From JAYZDP01 sp036337765 (GTDB taxonomy: Bacteria > Acidobacteriota > Thermoanaerobaculia > Multivoradales > Multivoraceae), in contig JAYZDP010000124.1 of the NCBI GenBank assembly GCA_036337765.1, forward strand, positions 1 to 52,767: a stretch of DNA of 52,767 nucleotides, read 5' to 3'. This document shows positions 17,665-27,230 of the stretch, piece after piece; the first letter of the stretch is position 1, and every line of letters begins with the position of its first letter. The position numbers and the translations under genes were made by a program. A model generated the notes under the pieces. The model saw only the letters and a program-made list of their open reading frames with translations. It searched no databases and was not told the origin of the DNA.

Positions 17665-18452
17665 GTCTGGAGCTCCTCGAGGAAGCGCTTGAACTTCTCG
17701 CCCCCACCGTCGTGCACCGGCGGCTGTCGATCCAGGAAGTTGCGCACGATCGGATCGTCGCAGCCCCGCACCACGTCCGGGGTGTCGATGATCAGAAACC
17801 GACCCTCATGCATCAGCGCCAGTCGATCGGCGATCGTGAAGGCGCTCTCGAGCTCGTGCGTGACCACCACGAGGGTCATGTCGAACACGTTCTTGAGCTG
17901 GCAGATCAGTTGGTCGAGGCCGGCGGCCGTGATCGGATCGAGCCCGGCCGAAGGCTCGTCAAAGAACACCAGCTCAGGGTCGAGGGCCAGTGCACGCGCC
18001 AGCGAGGCCCGTTTCTTCATGCCGCCCGAGAGCTCGGACGGCATCTTGTCCATCGAGTCCTCCAGACCCACCATGCCGAGCTTGATGCGGGCGATGATGC
18101 GTCGGTTCATCGCGGGGATCTCAGTGAGCTCGGCGAGGGGGAGCTCGACGTTCTCGGCTATCGTCATCGAGCCGAACAGCGCCCCCGCCTGAAAGGCCAT
18201 ACCGATGCGGCGGTACAGTCTCGCACGCTCGAGTTCGTCCACTTCGTAGATCTTCGTGCCGCACACCTGTACGGTTCCCTCGTCCGGGGGCTCCAGGCCG
18301 ACGAGGATGCGCAGCAGTGTGCTCTTGCCGCTGCCGCTGGCGCCGAGGATGACGAGGGTCTCGCCGGTTCGGACCTCGAGGTCTACGCCGTCGAGAACGC
18401 AGTTGTCGCCGAACGCCTTGCGCACGCCGACCGCTTCGATTGCGTTGTCCAT
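17661..18452 (-). CDS. mlaF: MCE-associated ABC transporter ATPase (MlaF-like)
   Basis: An ABC ATPase of 263 residues with Walker A GASGSGKST, Q-loop (FQAGALF), signature LSGGM, Walker B LVFFDEP and an H-loop His in VVVTHEL. The GALFGSMTIAENV stretch after the Q-loop and the C-terminal DPIVRNFLDRQP are typical of MlaF/Ttg2A. With MlaE it powers lipid movement between the membranes. The start at 18452 is set by the conserved domain beginning (AIEAVGVRKAFG); the frame stays open upstream inside mlaE. It lies 11 nt after the permease gene. Confidence 0.9.
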   Translation of the reverse strand: MDNAIEAVGVRKAFGDNCVLDGVDLEVRTGETLVILGASGSGKSTLLRILVGLEPPDEGTVQVCGTKIYEVDELERARLYRRIGMAFQAGALFGSMTIAENVELPLAELTEIPAMNRRIIARIKLGMVGLEDSMDKMPSELSGGMKKRASLARALALDPELVFFDEPSAGLDPITAAGLDQLICQLKNVFDMTLVVVTHELESAFTIADRLALMHEGRFLIIDTPDVVRGCDDPIVRNFLDRQPPVHDGGGEKFKRFLEELQT

Positions 18453-18463
18453 GGCTCTTGTGG

Positions 18464-19258
18464 CTACGCCCTGATGAAGAAGATCGCGGTGACGAAGAGG
18501 TCCGCCGCCATGACTAGGACGATCGACCGGACGACGGCGGTAGTAGTGGTGCGCCCGACCTCCTCGGCGCCGCCCCGGGTGTTGAGGCCCTGGTGGCAGC
18601 CCACAAGGCCGATCAGGGTGGCGAAAGCGACGGCCTTCACCAGCCCAGTGTAGATATCCTCGAGCACTAGCGCGTCGAGCGTGAGCTCGACATAGCGGCT
18701 CGCCCCCATGCCCATGGCACTGACGGTGATTGCCTGACCGCCGAGAATGCCGACCAGGTCCGCGAAGATGGTCAGACACGGCAGCGCCACCAACAGGCCG
18801 CCTACGCGAGGAGCGACGAGAAAGGAGATCGGGCTGATGCCCATCACTTCCAGAGCATCTATCTCCTGCGACACCTTCATCGTTCCTAGCTCGGCGGCGA
18901 TCGCCGAACCGTAGCGGCCAGCGACGATGATCGCGGTCAGCAGCGGCGCGAGCTCGCGGGTGATGGAGATCGCGACCAGATTCGGAACCAGGTCGACGGC
19001 CCCTAACTGGCGCAGCTGATACGCGCTCTGTAGCGCCATGACCATGCCGACGAGGCTGCAGATGAGAGCCACCAGAAAGAGCGAGTTGTTTCCCGCCCTC
19101 ACGGTCTGCTCGACGGCGGCGCGCAGCCGAACCCGCTGGCCGCGAAACGGGCCGAGAAAGACGATCGATGCGGTGCTCGCCCCAAGCCGGTAGATGGCGC
19201 CGGTGTCGGCGACGAGACCCCGAGTCGCCAAGCCGAAAGTCTCGAGAATCCCGTTCAA
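18464..19258 (-). CDS. mlaE: MCE-associated ABC permease (MlaE-like)
   Basis: The 264-residue inner-membrane permease has five or so hydrophobic segments. The family landmarks are TRELAPLLTAIIVAGRYGSAIAAELGTMKVSQEIDAL and a G-C-x-x-G loop (LVGCHQGLNTRGGAEEVGRTTT). These are nearly invariant in MlaE/YrbE proteins. It is the first gene of the lipid-transport operon and begins only 10 nt after the DUF1501 gene stops, so it may be transcribed from a promoter far upstream. The substrate is probably phospholipid, by analogy with Mla. Confidence 0.9.
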   Translation of the reverse strand: MNGILETFGLATRGLVADTGAIYRLGASTASIVFLGPFRGQRVRLRAAVEQTVRAGNNSLFLVALICSLVGMVMALQSAYQLRQLGAVDLVPNLVAISITRELAPLLTAIIVAGRYGSAIAAELGTMKVSQEIDALEVMGISPISFLVAPRVGGLLVALPCLTIFADLVGILGGQAITVSAMGMGASRYVELTLDALVLEDIYTGLVKAVAFATLIGLVGCHQGLNTRGGAEEVGRTTTTAVVRSIVLVMAADLFVTAIFFIRA

Positions 19259-19268
19259 AGGCTCGACA

Positions 19269-20675
19269 TCATGCGAGAAGGTCCTTGACGACCCGACCGT
19301 GGACGTCGGTGAGGCGGAAGTCGCGGCCGGCGTGGCGATAGGTCAGCGCGTAGTGGTCGATGCCCAGTTGATGGAGAACCGTGGCCCAGAGGTCGTAGAT
19401 CGACATCTCGTTTTGGACCACGTGGTAGCCGAGGTCGTCGGTTTCGCCGTAGATGGTGCCGGGCTTGGTGCCGCCACCAGCCATCCAGATGGTGAAACCG
19501 AAGGGGTTGTGGTCACGGCCATCGGTGCCTTGGTGGAAGGGAGTGCGCCCGAACTCGCCGGCCCAGATGACGAGGGTCTCGTCGAGCAGGCCGCGAGACT
19601 TGAGGTCCTTCAGGAGTCCCGCGATGGGCTGATCGACCTGAAGCGCCATCTTGCTGTGACCGCCGAGGAGATCACTGTGCTGATCCCAAGGGTTGCCGGT
19701 ACCGCCACCGGTGGGTCCGAGACAGCTGAGTTCGATGAAGCGCACGCCGCGCTCGACCAGGCGGCGGGCCAGCAGGCACTGACGACCGTAGAGCGCGGTA
19801 GGCGAGTTTTCGTGGTCCAGAGCGTACAGGCGGCGCGTGGCTTCGCTCTCACCGGAGATGTCGCATAGCTCCGGCACTTCGGCCTGCATACGAAAGGCCG
19901 TTTCGTAGTTGTCGATCGCGGCTTCGACGTCGGCGTTGCGGCCCAGCGTGGCGAGGAAGCTCTCATCGATTCCGCGCACGAAGTCGAGTCGAGTCCGTTG
20001 GCTCGACTCCGATTCCAGAGGCTGGATGTTGCGCACCGCCGCGGTTCGATCGCCCTTGAGGATCGACCCCTGGTACTGCGCGGGTAGATACCCATTGCCG
20101 TACATGGCCACACCGCCAAGCGGAACCCGTGCCTTGCCGCTCTGCAGCACGACGAACCCGGGCAGGTTGTCGTTTTCGCTGCCCAGTCCGTAGTTGACCC
20201 AGGCGCCCGCGCTCGGGTGCCCGGCCAGTGGAAAGCCCGTGTGCATGAAGTAGTTGCCCTGGGCATGCTCGTTGACGGTGCTCGTCATCGAGCGCACCAC
20301 GCACAGGTCGTCGGCGCACGCGCCGACGTGGGGGAAGAGATCCGACACCGGGAGGCCGCTCTCGCCGTAGTTCTTGAACTCCCACGGAGAGCCAAAGATG
20401 TTGCCGTTCTGGTTGAACTGGGTGCGCTCGACCTTGACCGGCATCGGCTGGCCGTGGTCACGATTCAACCGCGGCTTGGGATCGAAGCTGTCGACGTGCG
20501 ACACGCCGCCCGACATGTAGAGGAAGATGACGTGTTTGGCCTTGGCGGGAAAGTCCGGTGCACTGGGCGCCGCCAGGGCGGGCCGAAGCAGCCCCGACAG
20601 GGCGACGGCGCCGAAGCCGGTCGAACAGCACGCCAGCATCTGCCGGCGGGTCAAGGAACTCGGGTTTCTCGTCAT
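19269..20675 (-). CDS. DUF1501 family protein, Tat-exported
   Basis: The 468-residue protein starts with a twin-arginine signal (SLTRRQMLACCSTGFGAVAL). The mature part has HVIFLYMSGGVSHVDSFDPKP, GEFGRTPFHQG and DGRDHNPFGFTIWMAGGG, the classic DUF1501 blocks. These are a metal-site pattern of the alkaline-phosphatase/sulfatase superfamily. DUF1501 proteins nearly always accompany DUF1549/DUF1553 cytochromes, as here (69 nt downstream of that gene), and the pair is thought to act in periplasmic breakdown of complex carbohydrates; direct biochemical proof is thin. GGAG just upstream supports the ATG. Confidence 0.88.
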   Translation of the reverse strand: MTRNPSSLTRRQMLACCSTGFGAVALSGLLRPALAAPSAPDFPAKAKHVIFLYMSGGVSHVDSFDPKPRLNRDHGQPMPVKVERTQFNQNGNIFGSPWEFKNYGESGLPVSDLFPHVGACADDLCVVRSMTSTVNEHAQGNYFMHTGFPLAGHPSAGAWVNYGLGSENDNLPGFVVLQSGKARVPLGGVAMYGNGYLPAQYQGSILKGDRTAAVRNIQPLESESSQRTRLDFVRGIDESFLATLGRNADVEAAIDNYETAFRMQAEVPELCDISGESEATRRLYALDHENSPTALYGRQCLLARRLVERGVRFIELSCLGPTGGGTGNPWDQHSDLLGGHSKMALQVDQPIAGLLKDLKSRGLLDETLVIWAGEFGRTPFHQGTDGRDHNPFGFTIWMAGGGTKPGTIYGETDDLGYHVVQNEMSIYDLWATVLHQLGIDHYALTYRHAGRDFRLTDVHGRVVKDLLA

Positions 20676-20744
20676 CTCCGCTCGCCTAGCATTCTAATTG
20701 TGGCTCCTGTGTACCCAGCCGTCCGCGGCGCCAGGGGCACATCT

Positions 20745-23700
20745 CTATCGAACATAGATGAATTCCTTCATGTTGAAGAGTGCGTGCGCGAGCCGATCCC
20801 AACCGTCGGCCGGCGTCGACAGGCGCTCGAACTGGGCTCGATTGGCGCGCAGGCGAACGACCTCGTCCCAGCGCACCCGCAACCGCTCGGCGATCCATTC
20901 CTCGGGAATGTCGGCAGGCTCGAAGTCCTCGGCGAGAAAGGCCGGCCGGGTGGCTGGGTTGTCTCGGTAGGCCTTCGCAAGCGTGTTGCGTGCGCCGTCG
21001 ACGATCTCGTCGATGCTCTCGCCGAGCCCGGCTACCTTTTCCCGTGCCTTCTCGGCATCGTCGGTTGCGGATCCGGGGCCGGTTATCGCTTGGATGTACT
21101 CCAGCGCTCGGGAGCTCTCTTCGGGTGAGGGACGGCGCCCGAGGGCCAGGCGGAACATGAGCTCGACACGCTCCGAGCCATTACGGGTCGCTGCCTCGAT
21201 TCGGTTCGCGAACTGCCGCGCCCGCGCCATCACGATGGGGTCATTCATCAGGGCCAGGGCGTGAGCCGGGACGTTCGTCTCGTCGCGGCGACCCTTGGTC
21301 GAGACCGGATCGGGCGCATCGAACGTCTTCAGGAACGGGTCGAGGGAGTTGCGATAGACATGGACGTAGATGCTGCGTCGGTCGGAGGACCCGTCGACGG
21401 GGGGCCCCGAACGTGTCAGGTCGAGCGTGCCGGAGACGGCGAGCAGGCTGTCGCGGATCGCTTCCGCTTCGAGTCGGCGCAGACGCGCGTGGCTGAGATA
21501 GGCGTTGGTCGGATCGCGTTCCTGGACCGTCGCGCTGGGCACGGTGTCGAGCTGGAGGATGCGGGAGCTGGCGAGGAGGCGGATCATCTTCTTGAACGAC
21601 CAGCCCTCGGTGACGAAGCGGCGAGCGAGGTAGTCGAGCAGCTCGGGGTGGGTCGGCTGCTGCCCCATGCGGCCGAAGTTGTCGGTAGTCGGTACCAGGC
21701 CGCGCCCGAAGAGGTGGTGCCAGATCCGGTTGACGGCAACGCGGGCAGTGAGAGGGTTTCTTGGATGGAGGATGCTCTCGGCGAGCGCCAAACGGCCCGA
21801 GTCGGCGGTGTCGAACGGCGTGTCGTCAATGACCTCGAGGAATCTTCGCGCCACGGGCTCGGCGGGATTCTTGTGGTTGCCGCGGACAAACATCGGCTGG
21901 TCGAAGGCGTCGCCCTCCAACACCCCCGGCGCGCGCGTCGGAACCGGGACGTCCGACTCGAGACGGCGATAGTCCGCGACCAAGGATCGCAGCTTCGACG
22001 ACTGGTCGACCGCGGCGGACAGGAGTCCTTTGCGCACGAAGAATCCCAGAAAACGCGCCTGGGCGTCGGACACCGTGTTGATGCGCCAGGATTCGATCGA
22101 GGACCGCAGCGCGTCGGCATAGAGAGAGCCGAGGGCGGCGAGGTCCTCGGGCGCCGGGCCGCCGGCGAAAAGTGGTGTCAGGAACTCGGCCATCTCGTCT
22201 CGTGGTGGCTTTTGACCCTCGGCGACGACGACCGCCTCCGTGACTCCGAACCATGAACGGTCAACTGTTGTCTTCGCGTGCAACGGCTGGTCCGCGGCGG
22301 TGGCGAGCTCGATATGGATGTGGTCACCGTCCCAGTAGCTGAGATCCCACGATCGCCAACTCTCTGCTCGATCACTCTCCTTCTCCAGGCTGGTGATCGG
22401 AAAGACCTCCCCGACCTGGGGGTAGTTCTGCACGACGTAACGGGCGCTTGCCTTGCCGTCGCCGGAGAAACGGAGGTAGAGCTCGCCTTCGATGGCGCGG
22501 AAACGGGGCGAGCCCAAGACGGCTGCGTGCTTGCTCGAGAGCGCGTGGCTGTAGATCCCGGCAGGCAGAACGTCGTCAACCGCCAGATCGCCCTCGGGGA
22601 GGACGTGAAAGTCTCCGGCGGGATTGGGCAAGGGCCCGAGGCCGTTGCCGTACCCATACCACTCGCCTGCATCTGAGCCGCCGAGCTGCCAGCGCTTCGC
22701 GTAGTCGGCCGAGGGTCGCTGGGTCAGCGTGTCGCGGCTCTGGCGCCAGTATCCCGCGAGCTCAGCCCAGACCTCGGAGAAGCGTTCGGCGGTCGTGTTG
22801 CGCAGTCGCAGTAAAGGATGCAACGGGTGCGCCTCCGCAGTCGCGTTGCCGATCTCGGCCTCCACTTCGTCGGACGGCTCCAGAAGTCGGTCCGCGACCT
22901 CCTCGACCGAGACCAGCCAGAGATCGGCCAACTCGTTACGGATCGCGGGTTTGATCGCGCTGAGCTCGGCCTTGTGTCGTTCGAGGCGCTCCGGCAGGTC
23001 GACGCTGATCATCGCCGGCCGGCTCGAAGCCATCACACCGAACAGCGCGTAGAAGTCGCTCTGGCTGATGGGGTCGAACTTGTGGTTGTGGCAGCGCGCG
23101 CACGACACGGTCAGCCCCTGGAAGGCCTTGGAAACCACGTCTATCTGGTTTTCGGTAAAGCGCACAAGCTCGTCGAGCGCGTCGGTGGGTCCGAATCCGT
23201 GAATGACGAAGCGGTACTGGGCGATTCCGAGCGCCGACTCGTTGAACCCGAGCTCCGGGTTGACGCGCGGCTCTATCAAGAGGTCTCCCGCCAGGTGCTC
23301 GCGGACGAGCTGGTCGTAGGGAACATCGGCGTTGACGGCGCGAATGATGTAGTCGCGGTAGCGCCACGCGTTGGGCACGCGTGGGTCTCCCTCGCTGCCG
23401 TGCGAGTCTGCATAGCGCAGCCAGTCCATCCAATGACGCGCCCACCTCTCGCCGTAGGCGGCAGAGTCGAGGTAGCGGTCGATCGCGGCTTCGACGGCGG
23501 ACTGCCGGTCTTCGCTCGCGGCGTCGACAAAGGCGTCGACCTCGCCCGGTGCGGGTGGCAGGCCGGTCAGGAGAAAGCTGAGGCGCCGGATCAATGCCTG
23601 CGGGTCGGCCAGAGGAGAAGGATCAAGCTGCGCCTGTTGCATTGCGCTGTAGACAAAGCGATCGACCGGGTGACGGTTCCAGTCCGGGTCCAGCGCCGCC

Positions 23701-24191
23701 GGTGGCTCGGGGTCTTGCACCGGCTGGAAGCTCCACCAGTCGCTGCGCCGCTCGCGCACCGCCGGCCACGAGGTCGTGGCCGTGAGCTCTTCCGCCGTGG
23801 GAGGCTGGTCGCGTGGGTCTGGCGCTCCCATCTCGATCCAGGCCTCGACGTCGGCGATCACCGCAGGCTCGAGCTCGCCGCCACCGAAAGGCATGCGGAG
23901 GTCGGGGTTCGAGGATCTGAGCGCCCGCAACAGCCGACTCGCCCTGGCGTTACCAGGCCGGATCGCAGGTCCGCTCTCGCCGCCCTCGAGAAGCGCCGCC
24001 CGATGGTCCAGTGCCAGCCCTTTCTCTCGCCGTCCGGCGGTCGAGTGGCATTCGTAGCAGTGCTCGATCAGCACGGGGCGGATGTTGCGCTCGAAGAACT
24101 CGACACTCTCAGGGTCGAGCACAGTCGTCTGTGCGGCGACGGCGGCCACCAGGCCGAGCCAGATCGCCGTCGAGAGCACGAATCCACGCAT
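20745..24191 (-). CDS. planctomycete-type cytochrome PSCyt1/DUF1549/DUF1553 protein
   Basis: An 1148-residue exported protein. The signal peptide is followed by a PSCyt1 heme domain with CYECH (LIEHCYECHS) and MPFGGGEL. Next is DUF1549 (PSCyt2), with RHWMDWLRYADSHG and a second heme-like motif CARCH in SCARCHNHKFDPI. A middle region with a sugar-binding-like beta domain (LYLRFSGDGKASARYVVQNY) leads to DUF1553 (RIWHHLFGRGLVPTTDNFGRMG and LNDP-like ALMNDPIVMARARQFANRI). Partnered with the DUF1501 protein downstream. The start is leader-poor: no Shine-Dalgarno site is seen, and TAGACT at 24206-24211 could be a -10 box giving a leader of a few nucleotides. Confidence 0.88.
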   Translation of the reverse strand: MRGFVLSTAIWLGLVAAVAAQTTVLDPESVEFFERNIRPVLIEHCYECHSTAGRREKGLALDHRAALLEGGESGPAIRPGNARASRLLRALRSSNPDLRMPFGGGELEPAVIADVEAWIEMGAPDPRDQPPTAEELTATTSWPAVRERRSDWWSFQPVQDPEPPAALDPDWNRHPVDRFVYSAMQQAQLDPSPLADPQALIRRLSFLLTGLPPAPGEVDAFVDAASEDRQSAVEAAIDRYLDSAAYGERWARHWMDWLRYADSHGSEGDPRVPNAWRYRDYIIRAVNADVPYDQLVREHLAGDLLIEPRVNPELGFNESALGIAQYRFVIHGFGPTDALDELVRFTENQIDVVSKAFQGLTVSCARCHNHKFDPISQSDFYALFGVMASSRPAMISVDLPERLERHKAELSAIKPAIRNELADLWLVSVEEVADRLLEPSDEVEAEIGNATAEAHPLHPLLRLRNTTAERFSEVWAELAGYWRQSRDTLTQRPSADYAKRWQLGGSDAGEWYGYGNGLGPLPNPAGDFHVLPEGDLAVDDVLPAGIYSHALSSKHAAVLGSPRFRAIEGELYLRFSGDGKASARYVVQNYPQVGEVFPITSLEKESDRAESWRSWDLSYWDGDHIHIELATAADQPLHAKTTVDRSWFGVTEAVVVAEGQKPPRDEMAEFLTPLFAGGPAPEDLAALGSLYADALRSSIESWRINTVSDAQARFLGFFVRKGLLSAAVDQSSKLRSLVADYRRLESDVPVPTRAPGVLEGDAFDQPMFVRGNHKNPAEPVARRFLEVIDDTPFDTADSGRLALAESILHPRNPLTARVAVNRIWHHLFGRGLVPTTDNFGRMGQQPTHPELLDYLARRFVTEGWSFKKMIRLLASSRILQLDTVPSATVQERDPTNAYLSHARLRRLEAEAIRDSLLAVSGTLDLTRSGPPVDGSSDRRSIYVHVYRNSLDPFLKTFDAPDPVSTKGRRDETNVPAHALALMNDPIVMARARQFANRIEAATRNGSERVELMFRLALGRRPSPEESSRALEYIQAITGPGSATDDAEKAREKVAGLGESIDEIVDGARNTLAKAYRDNPATRPAFLAEDFEPADIPEEWIAERLRVRWDEVVRLRANRAQFERLSTPADGWDRLAHALFNMKEFIYVR

Positions 24192-24208
24192 TACAGAGAG
24201 GGTCGAGT

Positions 24209-25726
24209 CTAACGCTTGGGCCCCTGCACGCGATCACGTCTCGGGGTCGCGAGCGCGAGGATCTCCTCCTCGGTGGCGTTCGAGACGTCGGCGATCTCGC
24301 CGGCGATCCGCCCCTCGGAGAGCACCAGGATGCGGTCGCACATGCCGAGGATCTCCTCCATCTCGGAGCTGATCAGCACGAGCACTTTGCCGTCGGCTGC
24401 CAGCCGATTCATCAGCTGGTAGATCTGGTAGCGAGCGCTGACATCGACACCACGGGTCGGCTCGTCGAAGATCATCACCTCCGCGCCGGTCTCGAGCCAC
24501 TTGGCCAGGACCACCTTCTGCTGGTTGCCGCCCGAAAGGGTCGCCGTCGGCAGCGAACGGCGACCGACGCGAATCTGAAGCCGGTCGACGTGGTCGGCGA
24601 AGCTGCGCGACTCCCGCCCACGATCGACGAAGCCGAGCCGGTTCAGCACGCCGAGGTTGGGTAGCGCGAAGTTGGCCTGTGCCGTCTCGCTCAGCACCAG
24701 GCCCTGGCGTCGGCGATCCTCCGTCAAGAGCACGATCCCTGCGGCAATGGCGTCGCGTGGGGAAGAGATGTCGACGGCACGACCGTCGAGCGAGAGCGTT
24801 CCGGCCTCGCGGCGGTCGGCGCCGAAGATCAGCCGGGCCGTCTCGGTGCGTCCTGCACCGACCAGCCCTGCCATCCCCAGAATCTCGCCGGCCCGCACAT
24901 CGAAGCTCACGCCCCGCACCGCCCGCCCACGGCGAAGGTCGCGCACCTCCAGGCGGACTCTGCCGATCGAGCTGGCGCGGGGTGGAAACTCCCGATCCAG
25001 CCGGCGGCCGACCATGGCCTCGATCAGCCGGTCGCGGTCGATCTCCTCGCGTGTGAACTGCGCCACCCGCTCGCCGTCGCGCAGCACCACAACCCGATCG
25101 GCGATCGCCTCGCTCTCGTCGAGGCGGTGGCTGACGTAGACGATGGCGAGCCCGCCGGCGGACAGCTCGCGGACGATCTTCGCGAGCGCCGCGACCTCGC
25201 GCGCGGAGAGAGCGGCGGTGGGCTCGTCCATGATCAGGATTCGCGCGTCGATCCCGAGTGCCTTGGCGATCTCGACCACCTGTTGCTGCGCGACGCTGAG
25301 CTCGGCGCACGGGGTGGACGGGTCGATCTCGGTGTCCAGACGCTCCAGCCAGCTACGGGCCAGCTGGTGCTCCTCGCGCGTGCGAACGAAGCCGAAGCGC
25401 GACAGCTCGCGACCGAGAAACAGGTTCTCGGACACCGTCATCGTCGGCACCAGGCTGAGCTCCTGATGGATCACGGCGATGCCGGCGCGGCGCGCGTCTG
25501 CCGGTGAGGACAGATGCACGGGCTCGCCGCCGAGCGCGAGGGTGCCTCGATCGGCGCGCTGGTCGCCGGCCGCGATGCGGATCAGCGTGCTCTTGCCGGC
25601 GCCGTTCTCGCCGATCAGCCCCACCACCTCACCGGCGCCAACCTCGAGATCGACGCCGCGCAGCGCCGTGACCCCCGGGAACGACTTGTCGATGCCACTC
25701 AGGGCAAGAAGAGGCTCGGCGGCCAA
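24209..25726 (-). CDS. sugar ABC transporter ATPase with two ABC domains (RbsA-like)
   Basis: The 505-residue protein contains two ABC cassettes, as in RbsA/XylG/MglA. The first has Walker A GENGAGKST and Walker B ILIMDEPTAAL. The second has the degenerate Walker A GLVGAGRTE, signature LSGGNQQK and Walker B VMIFDEPTRGVD. All these points match carbohydrate-uptake class 2 ATPases. No permease or sugar-binding protein lies nearby, so its partners must be encoded elsewhere or are lost. A TTG start at 25726 is proposed: the domain begins right after it, it lies 5 nt past the preceding stop, the length is normal for the family and no ATG or GTG is available. Confidence 0.85.
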   Translation of the reverse strand: MAAEPLLALSGIDKSFPGVTALRGVDLEVGAGEVVGLIGENGAGKSTLIRIAAGDQRADRGTLALGGEPVHLSSPADARRAGIAVIHQELSLVPTMTVSENLFLGRELSRFGFVRTREEHQLARSWLERLDTEIDPSTPCAELSVAQQQVVEIAKALGIDARILIMDEPTAALSAREVAALAKIVRELSAGGLAIVYVSHRLDESEAIADRVVVLRDGERVAQFTREEIDRDRLIEAMVGRRLDREFPPRASSIGRVRLEVRDLRRGRAVRGVSFDVRAGEILGMAGLVGAGRTETARLIFGADRREAGTLSLDGRAVDISSPRDAIAAGIVLLTEDRRRQGLVLSETAQANFALPNLGVLNRLGFVDRGRESRSFADHVDRLQIRVGRRSLPTATLSGGNQQKVVLAKWLETGAEVMIFDEPTRGVDVSARYQIYQLMNRLAADGKVLVLISSEMEEILGMCDRILVLSEGRIAGEIADVSNATEEEILALATPRRDRVQGPKR

Positions 25727-25731
25727 ACCGG

Positions 25732-26964
25732 CTACCCGTCCGGCAGCAGTCCGAGTGCGACGCGGCCGACGTACTCGCGGGCCTCGATCGGCGAGAAGGG
25801 CTGCATGAAGGGCCCCGCACGAGCGTCGCGGTAGAGGCGCGACAGTTCGTGTGACGACATGTAGGAGCCACCGCCGCAGACGTCCATGGAGCGCTCGACG
25901 ATGCGGATGGCGTTGCGGTTCACCGTCCACTTGGCGCACTGGTAGTCGCGCATGCAGGCGTGCGCGTCCTCCAGGCTCGGGGGACCCTCTGGTGCGGACA
26001 GCAGCGAGTCGACACCCGCGGCCGTGGTGCCGAGCACGCTCGTCGCCGCCGCGAGGTCGATGTCGATCTCACCGATCAGATGCTGCACACCCGTTGAGTT
26101 CGCCAGCGCTCCGCCATACTTGGGCTTGCCCTGTTTCAGAGCACCCTCGACGGCGAGTTGCCGCGCCCGGTGGGCGATCCCGGCGAAGACCGCCACCAGG
26201 GTCAGGTTGCCGAGCGTGCGCCCCATCAGGATCTGTGGGTTCCAGCGTCCCCACTCTCCGGCGACCTGGACCGAGCCTTCGGGGACGCGACAGTCGCGGA
26301 ACACGATCGACTGGCTGCCGGAACCGCGCATGCCGAGCGCCTGCCAGTCGTCCTGTGGCTCCAAGCCTGCTGTCGGCATGGGCACGAAGGCAAAGCCGAT
26401 CTTGTCGCCCTCCGGATCGGGGACACGCAGATTCATGACCATGAGGTGAGCGATCGGCGACATCGTCACGAATAGCTTGCGGCCTTCGATCGACCAGCCT
26501 CCATCGACCTTGGTCGCGGTGGTTTGCGGACGCAGAAAGTCAGTGCCCGCCTCGGTCGCGGTGGCGCAGATCACCAGCTCCCCGGCCGCGATCGCGCGCA
26601 GTGGGCCCTCGGCCCGAGCGGTCCCTTCGTCGTTGCCGGCGGCGGTAGCGCCGCGCCACTGCTGGCTCAGGTTGCGGGTCACGGCGAGGTGCATGTTGAG
26701 CGCGATCGCCGTCGACGCGTCGCCCTCTCCGAGCCGGGTCATGAGCACCGCCCAGTCGTGAACGGAGTCCAGCCCCGCGCCGCCCAGCGCCTCGGGTACG
26801 AAGGCGGCCGCCACCCCCGAGCTCGCGAGATCGGCGAAGTTCTCGTTCGGGAAGCTGCTCTCGGTGTCGTGGCTCGGCGCCCGATCGCGAAAGACGACGG
26901 CATGCTCCTGCGCCAGCTGCACGAGTCGGCTCCCTGCTTCCGTCGTCGGTTCGAGTCGCCTCAC
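25732..26964 (-). CDS. acyl-CoA dehydrogenase family protein
   Basis: A 410-residue flavoprotein of the acyl-CoA dehydrogenase fold. It has an N-terminal helical domain with VPEALGGAGL, the FAD-binding ATEAGTDFLRP and WSIEGRKLFVTMSPIAHLMVM beta domain, and a C-terminal helical domain with DVCGGGSYMSSHELSRLYRDARAG. The last motif resembles the class of DszC/monooxygenase-like or non-beta-oxidation members, so the acyl substrate is uncertain. The GTG start at 26964 overlaps the preceding stop (GTGA, 26961-26964), which sets the start; the frame stays open to 27006. TGCTAGGAC at 27008-27016 could also supply a promoter. Confidence 0.82.
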   Translation of the reverse strand: MRRLEPTTEAGSRLVQLAQEHAVVFRDRAPSHDTESSFPNENFADLASSGVAAAFVPEALGGAGLDSVHDWAVLMTRLGEGDASTAIALNMHLAVTRNLSQQWRGATAAGNDEGTARAEGPLRAIAAGELVICATATEAGTDFLRPQTTATKVDGGWSIEGRKLFVTMSPIAHLMVMNLRVPDPEGDKIGFAFVPMPTAGLEPQDDWQALGMRGSGSQSIVFRDCRVPEGSVQVAGEWGRWNPQILMGRTLGNLTLVAVFAGIAHRARQLAVEGALKQGKPKYGGALANSTGVQHLIGEIDIDLAAATSVLGTTAAGVDSLLSAPEGPPSLEDAHACMRDYQCAKWTVNRNAIRIVERSMDVCGGGSYMSSHELSRLYRDARAGPFMQPFSPIEAREYVGRVALGLLPDG

Positions 26965-27230
26965 GATCGGCTCGATCGTAACGCCAAAAGCTGTGACGCC
27001 CACCACAGTCCTAGCATGCTACGCAGGGCTCCCCCGGACAGCCCGTGACGCGCGGGATGGGCCTCGTCGAGCGCGAAGAAGCCGCGGTGCTCGACTCGCA
27101 CTTCGGTCCCCTCCGCTACCTCTTCGAAGCGCACTTCGACTTCGGTGGACTCGCCCGGCTCGAAAGCTTTGGCCTTGAACTCGAACACCAGCCGGCCCCC
27201 GGCGCCGCCCTCGGTCGAAGCCTCGCTCAC
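26961..27230 (-). CDS. truncated SRPBCC/AHSA1-like protein (C-terminal half only)
   Basis: 89 residues matching only the second half of an AHSA1-type SRPBCC protein: RLVFEFKAKAFEPGESTEVEVRF, then VEHRGFFALDEAHPARHGL and MLGLWWASQLLALR. Family members are near 150 residues, and the first 60-70, including the first strand and helices of the ligand cavity, are missing. The reading frame is intact and is coupled on both sides: its GTG overlaps the ArsR stop (27227-27230), and its stop overlaps the acyl-CoA dehydrogenase start. It may be a functional remnant or an early pseudogene after an in-frame deletion. Confidence 0.65.
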   Translation of the reverse strand: MSEASTEGGAGGRLVFEFKAKAFEPGESTEVEVRFEEVAEGTEVRVEHRGFFALDEAHPARHGLSGGALRSMLGLWWASQLLALRSSRS

